DNA of 64,000 bases, from contig JAKTNV010000001.1 in NCBI GenBank assembly GCA_022747635.1, positions 37,353,351 to 37,417,350 on the forward strand, read 5' to 3'. The translations under genes were made by a program, and so were the position numbers. Of this stretch, positions 49,312 to 61,483 are shown one piece after another (the stretch's first letter is position 1; each line of letters starts with the position of its first letter). The stretch is from Hetaerina americana. Taxonomy: Eukaryota; Arthropoda; Insecta; Odonata; Calopterygidae. The notes beneath the pieces are model-generated. The model saw nothing but the letters and a program-made list of their open reading frames with translations. It ran no database searches and was not told the origin of the DNA.

Positions 49312-52300
49312 ATGTTCTGCATCTACGTGATATTTGATACTTCCCCAAAAAATTAACGCCAGATGAAATTTTTGCTGTGCGCTCACTAGTAAACCACAAA
49401 GATTGGTCTCAATGTTTTCTATGATCTCAATATACTAACAAATCTCATACATCTTTGTATGCAATAGCCGTAAATAATGGAGAATTATTTCAGTCTTGAA
49501 TTAAAACTAATCCGAACGATGATGCTCCACATTCGGATAATCTTGAACCCTTTATTTAAGATTCAATCAAGCGCAATTTGGCGGAATACCGAGGAAAATA
49601 ATGAGATTTTTTAAATTTAACTTACTTTAAATAAAAAAATTAAACGTTAATTTAATATAGATTAACGAAATAAAAAATATTATTGAATGGTATTTTCCTC
49701 GCTTACTTTTATTTTTCAATCATTAACTCCTAACAATATCAGCAAGAGTTACGTTAAGAATGGTACGTTTCCGTTCTTGCAAAAGCGATAGAGCTCATAT
49801 CTTAGATTATACTCCCATATTTTTACAACCCGAGGATTAATTTTTTTAAATGACGAAGAAAAAATTACTATTCCAATCAAGAATGGTCCGTGTGTAAACA
49901 GTCGTTTCATCAATAACTCGTGGAGTTTTATCAAACCTTTGGTCATAAAGAAATGTTGTAAGGAGCTGTAATTGCCCAAGGTAGGATAAAATTTTGTAAC
50001 GAGAATGCGTTCGAACCATTGCCACAAAATAAATCTCTCAGGGCAGCAAGGGACACTGATACTTGGGACAACCCGTCGTTAAGGAAACCGTATATAAAAG
50101 TCGATAATTAAAATCGACCCTTCGACAACTCCACATAAAACGAAGGGAATTAATTTGGAAGCTGCCACTGGAATCGACGATAAATATCGACACCTTGCGC
50201 GTTTAATTGACGCAACTAACTTGGGGGACCAAAATTACTTCTCTCGCTTGCGGAGAACTCGAGCTGAAGCCCAAGAATTCGGAAAGGCACCTACGCCAAC
50301 ATATCTTGTAGGAGGACGACAGCATGAGGGGAGGCGTGGACTGAAGGAATTCCGAGGCTGAGAGCGACAGAATTCGGTTCAACTTAATCGGGATCTTAAT
50401 GTTTCAGATGCTGCCATTGCTAGCCTCTGTACTCTACTCTCGAGATTCGTATGGCGATAAGTAAGGCAGCGAGAGGCCCACCTTTTGTGCTCGCCAAAAC
50501 CAACCTACCCACGGATGAGAAAGAGAAAGATTTCGATAAAGAGAGAATGGTGGTGGGAGGGGGGGGGCGAAGGATTTCGACCCACAAATTACTTTCCATC
50601 TCTTCGATTTATTTGACTCGCCACTTCCCCACCAGATGGCTGAACTCGATATCCCTCCTACCCAACCCGAATTACGTACGGGAGATAATTGTCCCTCGGA
50701 GACTCCCGTCCCGAAGCAATTTCACATCGGACGAGATTAAGAAGCAGATATATAAAGTGGAGGCACAAGGCGCGATTTTCAAAGGGATTTAAAAAGTTTT
50801 ACGCGACGCGATGAAAGTTATCGGTGATCTTTAAGACCTCGAGAGGAAAACTTTACTTCTCGCCAAAACCCCAATCCCAAGACAGACCGATAGAGGAGTT
50901 CTTGCCGTAAAACTCTTGGTCGAGCCATTAATGTATTTCGGCGATGATGGTGGTGCGCGGTTAAATCGCTCGTCAACCTGTTGTATCGACCAGAAACTCG
51001 TGATAGGGCGGCCGTATTTAACCGATTGTGGGCGAGTAAGTCGTCAATACGGGAGGAGCCAGGAGAATTATACGCCTCTTCTCCCCTGCTCCCCTTTATT
51101 GTCATTGCACGGTCCCTCCGGATCTATTTCGGGCAAGGGGAAGGGAATATTTTTTTAAAAACTTTTTTACATGGCTTCGATCGGCCGAAACGGCAATCTG
51201 TGTTACCACTGATAAAACGGTATCGTGAGGAAAACTAACCACATTTTTTTTCTATAGCAGGATTCTCGTAAAGGGGATTATAGGCATTTTTTTGGCTGAA
51301 TTTCCGTTACAAACTTAGGCAGTGATTTTCCAACACCTACATAAGACTAATTGTCCATATGAACATGTGTCGGTAAGTGCTTTACTTTAGGGAACCACTG
51401 TAGCGGCGTTTTGGCTCCTTCAAATGTTGCTATCAAGGCTTTGAACATCGACGGCTTTCTTATCAATTTTTCTCGTGGATAGACACATAAAATAGTGTGA
51501 ACGGCGATTACAACAGCAACAAAAAAAGTACACATTGGGAAGATCCGGAAAATGTGATTTTTCATCAATGTTTGAAACTACTGTGAATATTTTCTTTCTG
51601 TTATGACTGAAAATCCTGCCGACACAGGTGACTAATATAAGTACATCTTTTGTCATTGGTGTAGTGTTGACTAATGGCGAGGTTTGCACAGGCATTTCAA
51701 AACTATACTATGCATATATTAATTACTTACGAAAAATAAGTTTGGAGTATTCTATTCTGCAGTATTCTAACTTGATTTCAGCTAGCGTAAATGTTCCATC
51801 AAAATTTCTCACATTTTAAGTATTTTAATATCAGGAAATTTGCACTGCATCCAATTTCACGCACCTCATTCGATAATTTCAAAGAAACTGTTGCCAAAAA
51901 TAACCCTGAGGTTCGCTCCTAGTTGCTCATTAACTCGTCCCGGAAGCACACTAAAATCTGGTCGGGACATCTTTTTTATCCGGATGGCTCAAGCACCGTT
52001 ATCGGTTGTAACATTCACTTCTTTCCCATTTCCCTTTCTCTCATTTCCGCGCTCAAAAATTATGCAAAGAAATTACGTCCCTTCAAATCGATTGCCTCGA
52101 TGAGCCTACCCAATTCCAATGTTCATTAAATGCATTCGCGAGAAGAAAAATAAATATGAGGTGAAGAAGATAAAATAAGACACTCGACAGAGAAAATTTC
52201 GGACTAGGCGTTTGCCGAGTGATCGAGACCCCGAACCGTAATTCCGCCTTCTGAGCATTTCGCCCCCATCGCGGAGGAAAAGAGAGACTTGATCTAGTCC

Positions 52301-52400
52301 CGTATGCATGGCCCTCCTCCCTCCTCGCCATCCTCCGGAAACATTCAAGGCCGATTCGACCGATCGACTCTTTATTTATTTGTCCAACCATGAAAGTCAC
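49312..52400. other. No gene recognised
   Basis: Mixed composition. 50150-51240 is GC-richer with frames of up to 113 codons (50451-50792 plus) and an antisense partner (50818-51105), none with a known domain. The rest is AT-rich. Confidence 0.5.
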
Positions 52401-52409
52401 GCACAGGCA

Positions 52410-52950
52410 CATATACACACACGCGCTCGCGCGACCGCGAAACACATAAATGCTCATCAATTCGTTCTCAATAAAACCACGAACTATCTCTCTCTCTCTC
52501 CGTCTGTTTGTCTCCGCTCTCACTGTGGGGCACGAGGATGACGCCAAGAAGTTGGAATGACGGCAGACGGGACCCAAGACGGCGGAGTCATTTGTCGGAG
52601 AAGGAATGGGATGAAACCTCTCCCTATCTCTCTCTCTACATATATGAAACCAAAAACAAAGGACGGAAGGAAGGCGTGGCGAGTAAGGAGGAGGAAGAGG
52701 TGAGGGGGGGGAAGAGAAGGATGCGCTAGCGTTGGGGGAAATGATATCCATTCGCCATTTCCCCTCCCTCTCCCTCGGATTGATTGGGCTCTCGCTTGTA
52801 AAGGATGGAGGAGGTCGATGCGAATGAGGTGAGAGACTGGAAGGGTTGAAAAGGGAAGGGAGGGGAAGGAAGGAATGAAACCGGGAAGAAAAACAGAGTC
52901 GGAGGGAGGAAAGGAAATGATTGGGAGTGAAACGGGTGTGCTCGACCTCG
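52410..52950. repeat. Microsatellites and purine-rich low-complexity tract
   Basis: A CA/CG-alternating run (52410-52440), (CT)n at about 52487-52502 and another CT run at 52619-52636 are followed by G+A-rich plus-strand sequence from 52660 to 52930. Minus frames of 222 and 152 codons (52083-52751, 52520-52978) are largely Ser/Pro/Leu/Phe translations of this skewed DNA, with no domain. Confidence 0.7.
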
Positions 52951-55900
52951 GAAGAGACAACTGCGGTTCGGTAAACACTTATTCTGAAACCGGTCGAGGC
53001 AATATTAATCTTGAAAACAGAAGACGCGCACCGAATAATTACTTTCCCATACTGTACAAATGTTTGATTTCAATCATTTTTCGATTTGTGTACATTGGGA
53101 AGACAGCCGATTGTTACGATTTTTGCAATTCATTTTGATTTTATGCCTAAAATATCGATATGAAGCACAATTTGCTTCTATAGCCACAAATGTTTCTATA
53201 TATTTATACACAATCGAACTTAAACATCCAACAAAGCCGACGATTTCTACAGAGTTTTTCACCGAGCTAAGATGGTCAGATGACAATTAATGGGTTACAG
53301 AGAGTACTACATTTTTTCACGTACTTATTTTATAGATACATTATTTTTTCTTACTTACATTGCGTAGATATGCTGCATGCATGCTCTCATTCTAGTGAGA
53401 CAAAATTTGTGATCCTTATTGCTGTGGTTATCGTTTATGCTGTACGTCTAGGCTTATGCTCATCCAAAGGCCCTTCGAAACGTTGAAAAACAGGCAGACC
53501 TACAACGTAAGAGACGCAAAACCAAATATTCCGGCAAGTCCCTTTCAAGTCCATTCTAACCAGTATTATTACAAATGGGTAGGAGCGCATTCAAAGAAAT
53601 AGAAAAAAGCCATTTTCAAGTATTTTAACATCTATCATTGAACCCCTTTCATCACGTAACGTCATTTATTGTTTTTAAAATAGTTACTCATCTAGTATTT
53701 GAAACTCTATTATCACGTAAGTCCAATATCATGCAACTATCTCCGGATCCTACCTCACCATAGAGCAATGAGTCCAATGAGGATTTTCCCTCGCCTATGT
53801 CAAACTATTCAACTCGTTTGTTGCCCATGAAACTCTTATTTTGAAGATCTGATAGCAAATCGAGGCCCTACATGCATTTGAGAAATGAAGACCAGCCGCC
53901 TTGTCCAAGGTCTGCGGGACTTCAATTCACACGTTTATGGAGCAAGGATAAGTCTCATCGCCAGCCAGATTTGAAATTACGACTCTTAGATACGCCGCCG
54001 AGCCCGTACAGCTTTTTGTTTTGAAACTTTTGTAATGAAAATAAATAGAAATAAAGCAAATGTGATAACTTTTCTCTCAATTACAAAGAATTTTATGCTT
54101 TTTGCAAATATTTCATTCACTGCGCATTTAGAGAAGGCATCAATTAGTATCGCCTGGAATACATTGGATTGCTACCAAGTAATATACAGCGTTTTATTCA
54201 GGCATAATGATATGACCTACGGACTGCATAAAGACCAAATGGCTGAATTTGAAGCAGAACTCAGTATCAGTAGTGGAGAAGTTAGAATAAAGAACGAATT
54301 ACGGATCTATCTTTCCATCCTATATTATCACCGTTTACATGGGTATATATAAAACTATCTAATGAATTGCAGAAGTTTTCATTCAAGGAAATAATCATGT
54401 ATTTGCGTCTTGTAGATAGAGTAAATGCAATGGTATATATCGAAGATCATCTGAAAAGGATGAATTCCAATTAGGAGAAATAGACACGAATGTACATGCA
54501 ACCTTAAGCATTACAAATTCGAATCAAGGTCACGCTCAATTGACAGACAAACAACATGATGATAGAAAAAGAGTTTATGATTTTCTCACTTTATTTATTG
54601 AAATACTATACCTATTCCGGAGTTTCCACATCGTTACAAGGATTGAAAATGGTATGAAAACGTCGAAACCGGTGTAATATTTCACTAAATTAAGTGTAGA
54701 AAATTACGTTTTTTTCTATCTCCGTGATTAAATTTGACAAATAAGCAGCGCCTACAATTGTTTCTGACAAGTAATCCATTTAACTGGGAAATTTAACTCC
54801 AGGATTAGAACAGTATTTCTATTATAAAACAAATCGCTAATGATGATAATGGTAAGGAAGACAGGTTCCGTGGATTGGTTCGTCGCGGTTCGACAATTGA
54901 CCAATGATGACCATTCGTTGTGATCATTGAAGATGACATAATAAAGAAAATTACATCCAACAGATACTATAAAATAGACCTTACACGTGTTATGTATTAA
55001 AGATGCCTAGGAATAACTTCTTTCAAAAACGAAAACCCAAAACGAAAGGATAGATGTGACGGATGCCTAGCAGGCTGTCATCGCGAGGACACGGAATGAA
55101 GGGGGCGAAAATACTAAGCCCTCATTTCGTGACATCAAATCGAAATGAGAATCATAGAGAGTGAGATGACACAGGAAGTGACGGGAGATATTGGTGAGAG
55201 CAAGGGTGAAGGGAGAGAATGAGAAGGCAGAGAGGGAGGGGTAATGCTAGGAGGAAGAATTGGAAATCTGGGAGTAGCTCTCTGGGGAGGAGGCGTTACG
55301 AAAATACCCAGGTAGGGAAAAAGGCTTAAGTGTCACTACTTAAGTCCCTAAAATTTCATCCAAGCTTCACCGTGGGGGCAGCGGCGGATCCATGAAAAAT
55401 GTACGTCTCATTAGTGAGTGTCTAATGCAAATTGATTAAATTTTGGCGAAGGTCTTGATAAAGCATGTGCCAGACGCAGTTATATTTCACTTTCAAACAA
55501 TTTCGCAAATCTGAGCTGAAATTAAAAGAGCATAACTTATGAAAAGCGTGAATAGCTATGTTTTCTCAATCACTGTGAAGATGTCAAAAGAAACGCGAAA
55601 TAATAACTCATGGGATGTAGTAGTAAGTATAGATTAAGTCTAACAGCTGAACATTTTGCATCCGTCATTGCAAACCATAAAATATTTGGTACCAAAAGGA
55701 TTTCAAGATATAAAGGGAAATTGAAGATGAATACAAAAGAAAAAAAATTACTGAAAGAGGTTAAGTGTATTCAGATTGAAATAATTTGAGACTTACCCGT
55801 ACTATCTTTAAAATAAAATAGCATTCGGGAATACATTAGAAATACAATCTAAAATAAAATACACTCTCACATACTACAAAGGGAAAGATAAACACTCCTA

Positions 55901-56154
55901 TTAAAAACACTGTAAGTACAGAAATATTTACCAAGGACCTGATTAAAATAAGTGAAAACTGAACGTCTAAAATTGCTTCTCTTAATTTGTATCACATTAA
56001 TGAAGAATCCCTCCCTATAAACTACAATCTTGATGTGGTGGAGAGGTTTGTACGTTCTGATGACCCGTGGAGGTGTTCTCGCAGGAGCAATGATAATTGC
56101 TACTGGTAGGGTCACCCATGCCAGATAGGTCAAAGGGTAAGAGCCAGACGAAAG
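52951..56154. other. No gene recognised
   Basis: AT-rich. A frame at 54035-54352 (plus, 105 codons) is the longest and has no motif. 54590-54710 contains GTCGAAACCGGTG and flanking AT-rich words reminiscent of the foldback family core (CGAAACCATGGT) but no matching arms. 55140-55260 is purine-rich. Confidence 0.5.
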
Positions 56155-56288
56155 GTTCTGCTGCTGCTCCTCAGTGAGGCACCTTCAAATTCTCCTGACC
56201 CCGGTGGGGTGGCCATTTGAGTGATGGTGTTACGTTGGAAACACAACTGAGGACGGCAATGGGAAACCTCCTCAATTATTACGCCATA
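56155..56288 (+). repeat. Unclassified repeat-like GC-richer segment
   Basis: A short segment with GACGGCAATGGGAAACCTCC directly abuts the LINE reverse transcriptase fragment that begins at 56289. Composition and position suggest transposon-derived sequence, perhaps 5' LINE sequence or an older element. I cannot assign it. Confidence 0.25.
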
Positions 56289-56940
56289 AAACAAGGAGGT
56301 CCATGATCACCTTTGATTTTCAACGTATATGTAGATAGATAGAGGTCTTTATTTGGGCGAAATTGAGACCAAATGGTCCCTTCTTCCATTTAACCCATGC
56401 AGAGGATATGTATATGTAGAGGATATAGCAAAATGGGTATCGCAATAACTGGAGGCAGGAATAAAAATCGGCTGGGAATTCATAAAATCAGTTACGTTTG
56501 TGGATGATCCAGCTAAATTTTGCTAGTCAGTCAACAAGCTACAATAATTTCTGTGTCACATTGGAGAGTAAGTGCAATAGGTATGGGATGAGAATCAATG
56601 TAAGTAAGGCAAAGGTTATTCAGTTTTCCAGAGAGAGAAGCGAAGTTGAATATTAAAATAGGAGTTAATAATCTGGAGCAGATAGAACACTTTAACCCAT
56701 CTCGAAAGTGTTTTGGACCTAAATTGTCAAAAAAGTAGGAATATAAGAAGTATTGGATTAGCCAAAGAAGCTTTTGCAAGCAGAGAACTGATAACGGGGA
56801 CGCTGGTTAAGTGTTTTAACAAAGGTCTTGTCAAAGGTTTGATATGAGTGTGGTCTTTGACAGCATGAAAACCCAGTCGTTGATTCAAGACGATAGGCGT
56901 AGATTGGAAACTTTTGAACTAGGGGGAATAATACTCGTAA
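56289..56940 (+). pseudogene. LINE reverse transcriptase fragment with a nested insertion
   Basis: Plus-strand remains of the reverse transcriptase core: AAGGAGGTCCATGATCACCT then TTTTCAACGTATATGT at 56292-56332 (the RQGCPLSPxLFNxYV region), interrupted at 56336-56410, resuming with IKSVTFVDDPAKFC-like sequence near 56490-56525. The FADD active site has become FVDD. KVIQFS-like, LNIKIG-like and YLGSVL-equivalent regions and the C-terminal LIWSV...LETF region (to about 56915) follow. Stops and frameshifts abound. It is a relic of the same family as the minus-strand copies at 42057-43560 and 62987-64000. Confidence 0.75.
56336..56410 (-). mobile_element. Nested 75-bp LINE 3'-tail insertion with target-site duplication
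   Basis: The 10-bp sequence TATATGTAGA occurs at 56326-56335 and 56411-56420, on either side of 75 bp not present in related copies of the reverse transcriptase. On the minus strand the insert ends with AATAAA (56353-56348) followed by a (TCTA)n-like tail, as expected of a severely 5'-truncated LINE 3' end. Because it interrupts the coding region between FNVYV and the active site, it was inserted after the host LINE. Confidence 0.6.
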
Positions 56941-57540
56941 TAATGTAGATTAAATGATAAAACGTGAGGAGTGAATATAAACCTATTTTCTAAGATTTGG
57001 ATAATGAAATTTACCAAAAAATAATTAGTCCTTAGAACTACGACTAGCTAGTTTTAAAAGACGCTAGATCATTACGAATATGACAATCCCATAACTGAAC
57101 AGTTGAAACAATTTCAATCAATTATGTCCCACGAACTCATCGATCGGTATTCCGTAATTGAAAACTGCTACTAATATTCCCGAATCCCTTCATCAAAAGG
57201 ATATAGTTTACCGGAAAATCAATTGATCTCTGTTCAAGCCACATGCACCTTACAAAAACTCAATGATACACCAATTAATAAGTTTTAATTATAATTCTTT
57301 TAGAAAATACCCAGCACCACAAAAAAATCCATCTCCACTCACTTTTCCGATAACACACTTCCACACTACGTCCACTATGGCAGTAAACATCAGCCCCGTT
57401 GACTTAAAATCTTAAAAATAAAATCAATACCAATATTCAGTAAATGGAAAGGCAATCAATAAAAAAACGTAGGCTGCCCAGCTCGCTGGTGAACCTGACG
57501 TCATTCCAACGAGAGATGACAAATTTACTGGCGGAAGCAT
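56941..57540. other. No gene recognised
   Basis: AT-rich, ending with TGACGTCA at 57496-57503 just before the GC-rich island. No frames of note. Confidence 0.6.
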
Positions 57541-58700
57541 CTACCTTAAAGGACGTCCGTTCAAACCCCACGAGAAATGACATCGAAGCCTTATTTGTAG
57601 GCATGGCAGGTTGAGAAACGGCCGACAGAGCGGGTTAAATCCAAATGTCATACCCCGTCTCTTTTGCTTCCTTCTCCGGAGCGAGCAGGACGCACTGCTG
57701 CACACTTTACACGCGCCTCCGCGACGGCGGACGCCGATTAAGACGTTGATGTCCCCCCATTCCCTTCCCCTTGAATATTTCAATAAGCGAACGGAAGAGA
57801 AATTTTTTTGACTTGAGTACATGAATTTTTTTCCATCCCTACCAGAGCGCATGTCCACTTTACTTTTCAGACACACCATCCCCCTTCCGTCCCGTGAAAG
57901 AGACCGCCGGCAGACATAATCCGTCCCCAAAGGTGGACGGGAGGAGGAAGCGAAGGTGGAGAGAAGAGAAGGGGGATTAGGAGACCGAAAGGTGAAGAGG
58001 AAGGAAGAACACGAGGAGGGCGAAATCCGAGCGACTACTCTCGAACTGGTTTCTCTCAGATGAGCCTTAATGGCGAGGGAGCGAAAATCGCAAGGTGAAA
58101 TATTTATCGCGGCCCCCCTTGGGCACTTTGGGGGAGTGCGTCCCCCCCTCACGCCTCGCGGCCCCCACCGCCCCGAACTCACCACCCGACTCCTTCCCTC
58201 GATCCTAATTGGGTTGAGATGGACCACTAATAGGGTGGGGTGTGGAGGCGGGGCGAATGGAGCCAAGGAAGGTGAAGGGATCCAGGCGGGAAGGGCAGGT
58301 TCCGCGATGAATGCAGGGAGCAGTGGGTGAGCGGTTGAGGGAAGCACAGAGAGCGAGGCAGGACGGACGGCTTTTGCTGGCTCTCGACGAGAGACCGAAG
58401 ATTTTCGCAGTAGACCTCGACTGAGACTACCGAAAGGCTGCGGGAAACGGGGCACGCGTCCTGGACCCATCAGAATCACGAGCCTTTTTATTCGGAAATT
58501 TGTGGCAGCCGAAAAATCATGCGAGCGGTATCCGCGCGTCGCTTTTATTCCCCCGACCCCCGCGAAATTCCAGCTCCTAGATTCTACCCCTGGAGCGTTC
58601 CCATGACCTCGGAGGCATGCGATTGGGGAGGGAAAGAGGCGAGGGGTCATTGGGAATTCCGCCCACCTGACCCATACGAGTGCCGTACCTTCTCCACACC
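57541..58700. other. GC-rich island with the window's longest open frame
   Basis: CpG-rich. The plus strand is purine-skewed at 57930-58030. A minus-strand frame of 369 codons spans 57541-58650. Its translation is rich in Arg, Ser, Pro and Gly with no hydrophobic core pattern, signal peptide or domain that I recognise. Other frames (58070-58330 plus, 58519-58893 plus) overlap it. GC-rich DNA has few stops, so this length is not proof of coding. If the frame is real, it would be a fast-evolving or lineage-specific gene. Confidence 0.4.
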
Positions 58701-60022
58701 ACGGAAAAGCGCGGAGACGTACGCTTCACTGAGATTAATTTGCTCGCTGGAGGGGGTGCCCACTGATTTGTATTTTTCTCGATGCTGGAGAGCCATATCC
58801 GAAATTATTTTCGATGAGAATCGACACATTTTTCATTTTTTCATTATCCTTATTTCATTGAGCATTCCTACCTGGTCGAAATTCCAAATATAAAACTTAT
58901 GTGGCCGCCGCTCGTAGTCGCGAGGAATTTTCCCGCTATTCTCGCAAATCGGTTGTTTTCTAACTTGTACGTGTATCTTGAGCGAATATGGAGATGATTC
59001 CTAACAAAAACGGTTCCTCTAATTCATGAAAGAACCCGGAAATATCCGCACACTCAGAAAAATAGAATTCGATGGCACAAAATTTTACCCACGTTTAATG
59101 AACATTCGAATTTCGTTATTTGCACACCGTTTTATTTCCCAGTCTTGACTCAATCATATTTTCCTGGAAATGAACATTCCCCTTCAGATGTAAGAGACTA
59201 ATGCTAAAAGAGACCATCTTTAATTTTCAAGACAGCCTATTTCATAATCAAAACTAGGAATATTTGAGTAAAAATACATGATTTGAGAATTTTAGCCCTT
59301 TTTGTTAACTGAGATAACACTATCTCAATTAGAGCAACATAGAAAAACTGCTAATTCAGATAATTAAACGCTATCTTATCCTATCATTTTCATTTTAGAA
59401 ACGAAGTACCTTTATTGTATTCATAAGTATTCATATTGTTTTAAAATTTCTAAATTAGAATGAGTCACCTAACACATTCGTATTACCGAAGTAAGGTTAA
59501 AGCTGATGTGGTATGACATTAAATCGTACGCTTACGTATCCGATGCATGGCCAGAAAGAAGAAAAAACAGATGGATGGATGATTTTAGTCAACACTAGAG
59601 GAGGTAAGTCTACAAATTCAGCAATATTTGTTATCTTCTGGCGTAGATCCGCTGAGTGACGTGAATCAAAGCTATCGTCGACAGGATTTCAACTCATGGG
59701 GCACTCGGAAAAGAATTGTTTTGAGTCACAAAAAAAACCTTCGCCAAGAAAGATCCCAGATCCTCCACTGAGGTGAGACGAGCACACCCCACCTTGGGAA
59801 CCGGGAATCTTCGACCAGTCATTCTATGGCCAACAGGCCGTGTAAGCATTGTGAAACCCTAGACCGCATAAGCTTCGAGGGATCGGAAAACCAGCGAATC
59901 AAACCAAATTAACGCAGACGCTTACGCATGAGGTTTGGTGGATGGAGAGTAATAGATGCAGGCGTATCGCGTGGGAACGGGATGAGATCATTTCCCTTTG
60001 AGTTTACCATGGGATAGGTTGA
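58701..60022. other. No gene recognised; possible LINE scrap
   Basis: AT-rich to 59460. Positions 59545-59600 (GCCAGAAAGAAG...AACAGATGGATGGATGAT) recall the basic GRPRKRWxDD-type tail often found at the C-terminus of insect reverse transcriptases, but nothing around it confirms this. Confidence 0.4.
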
Positions 60023-60232
60023 GTTGTCGAGCTAGCGCGGCCCACTGGACTTGACGATATCCTGCGACTCGTCTACGGATGGTCAAAGGAAGAAATCAAA
60101 AAGGTCACCGCCATCACCTCATTCTCAAGGCAACGTTTTCGAGCGCTAACGGCACGTGAAACAATCCCGATCCTAGCCTTCTCCTCATCACTGCAATATT
60201 CGGTCATTCAGCTGAAAGTCGTGAACATCTGA
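60023..60232 (+). other. Unrecognised coding-like open stretch (possible exon)
   Basis: 69 codons open between an in-frame TGA (60020-60022) and a TGA at 60230-60232, with no ATG. The translation includes RPTGLDDILRLVYGWSKEEI and KKVTAITSFSRQRFRALTAR. Third positions are strongly C/G in a local AT-rich setting (GAC, ATC, CTG, CTC, GTC, TAC, AAG, ATC, GTC, ACC, GCC, ATC, ACC, TTC). An AG lies just upstream (60016-60017), so an acceptor site is possible. I do not recognise the family. It could be an internal exon, a transposase fragment or a coincidence. Codon pattern is the only evidence. Confidence 0.3.
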
Positions 60233-60680
60233 TAAGTTGCGGTATTTTTGGTACTGCGGATCAGCCAGGCTTGTTGAAATGTCCATAGTTAAGATAATGT
60301 GTCAGCCCACTGAAAATCAGCTATGTACTTCGACAGTTACCCAGCTCATTTAAATCACTTTCATGTTCCTATATCAATGTAATGTACGTGTACGTACATC
60401 ATTCTTCGTATGTAATCGTTCTACTATTTTCACTATGTGTACTATCATTATGTACGTATTTCCTTTGGGTTGTTGTAATCGTTCTTCTAATCGTTCTATC
60501 ATAAGTACACCCGACCTTAAACGTTGGTCAATCTCGACGGCCAGATTGATCGGTTTATAATTACTTTCATGAGTTAGAATTCTGCTGAAAAGAAACGCTA
60601 GCGAGGCATTTTTCATTTCAATATTTTTTCAGGCATCTCCTAAGTTCTGCACGGAAAACCTAACGACGGCAAACAGAATT
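60233..60680. other. No gene recognised
   Basis: AT-rich. Short imperfect recurrence of ATCGTTCT words between 60414 and 60500. Two overlapping antisense frames (60363-60560 plus, 60374-60616 minus) are unrecognised. Confidence 0.55.
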
Positions 60681-60808
60681 GGTAGTAGTATTTAGGGGAG
60701 GCGACCGACAGCTAAGGTCATTTGCGCCATTAGGGATGGACAGGAAAGGATGAAGGGTGGAGAGAAACCCGGCGTCGGAATTAGCCTACTCTTTGCGAAA
60801 GGCGTCAA
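60681..60808 (-). repeat. SINE 3'-domain copy (inverted)
   Basis: On the minus strand this contains AGTAGGCTAATTCCGACGCC, then GGCGCAAATGACCTTAGCTG and an ACTACTACC end at 60681, closely matching the 3' domain of the SINEs at 6232-6557 and 9237-9548. It is the best-preserved copy of this domain. Homology stops near 60808, so the tRNA-like head is missing (5' truncation, or the 3' domain belongs to a partner LINE). Confidence 0.72.
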
Positions 60809-61298
60809 GAATGGCTTAAACGTAGCATTCGACGAAGACAAGCTCTTCGATTCAGTAAAACACACCCAAGGAAACCATTTTATAGTCTCCGTCAATTCGG
60901 GTTGATTTGAGTGCAAGGCTATAAGAGTGTTTACGATTATAAGTCACTTCCAGTTTTAGTCACGAAGCATAAAGACCTTTTTTGCGCAAATATAAGGCAG
61001 AGGCACCTTTTTCAAAAGAACGAAATGCACACCACTTTAAATACATGATGTTGCAGAGAAACGTCAACACACCCAAAGATCCCAGGAAATAGAGATCAAT
61101 CTGGAAACTCGGAGGATTCAAGGATTCTTGGATACCTAATCCATTCAATCCTTGTTGACTGAAGTAAACTGTTAGAATGAAGTTAATTAATCAGATCAAA
61201 TCATTGGGGAAATTAGCGAATATTAAATTATTCAAGATACCAAATTTTTCAAATATAAGTCACTTAGACCATACGGCAAATTTCAAATATAAGCATAA
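60809..61298. other. No gene recognised
   Basis: AT-rich sequence between the SINE copy and the foldback element. A 62-codon minus frame (60960-61148) is unrecognised. Confidence 0.55.
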
Positions 61299-61483
61299 CA
61301 GTTTCAGGCTTTAACTTTGTGGAATTCCTTCATGATGAGGGTAGAAAAAGAAACTATGCAATTCCACATACAGATTTAATACTTCTCACGACCATGGTTT
61401 CGATGATGCGCAATATCGAAACCATGGTCGTGTGAAGTATTAAATATTTATGTGGAAGTACAAAGTTTCTTTTTCTACCCTCA
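61299..61483. mobile_element. Foldback element with long hairpin
   Basis: Inverted arms 61336-61404 and 61415-61483 pair over about 69 bp with few mismatches. The innermost 16 bp (CGACCATGGTTTCGAT and its complement) are perfect around a 10-base loop (61405-61414). Outer arm words are TGAGGGTAGAAAAAGAAAC and its complement. The left flank, 61299-61335 (CAGTTTCAGGCTTTAACTTT...TCCTTCATGATG), is the family terminus also present at 15415-15452 and 14861-14884. The expected right-hand terminus is not seen. No protein is encoded. Confidence 0.75.

Noticed and set aside
52083..52978. Minus frames of 222 and 152 codons
   Set aside because: Both run through microsatellite and purine-rich tracts; the translations reflect repeated CT-type sequence.
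57541..58650. Calling the 369-codon frame a protein-coding gene
   Set aside because: No domain, low-complexity composition, GC-rich DNA that depletes stops, and overlapping frames on the other strand. Kept only as a finding.
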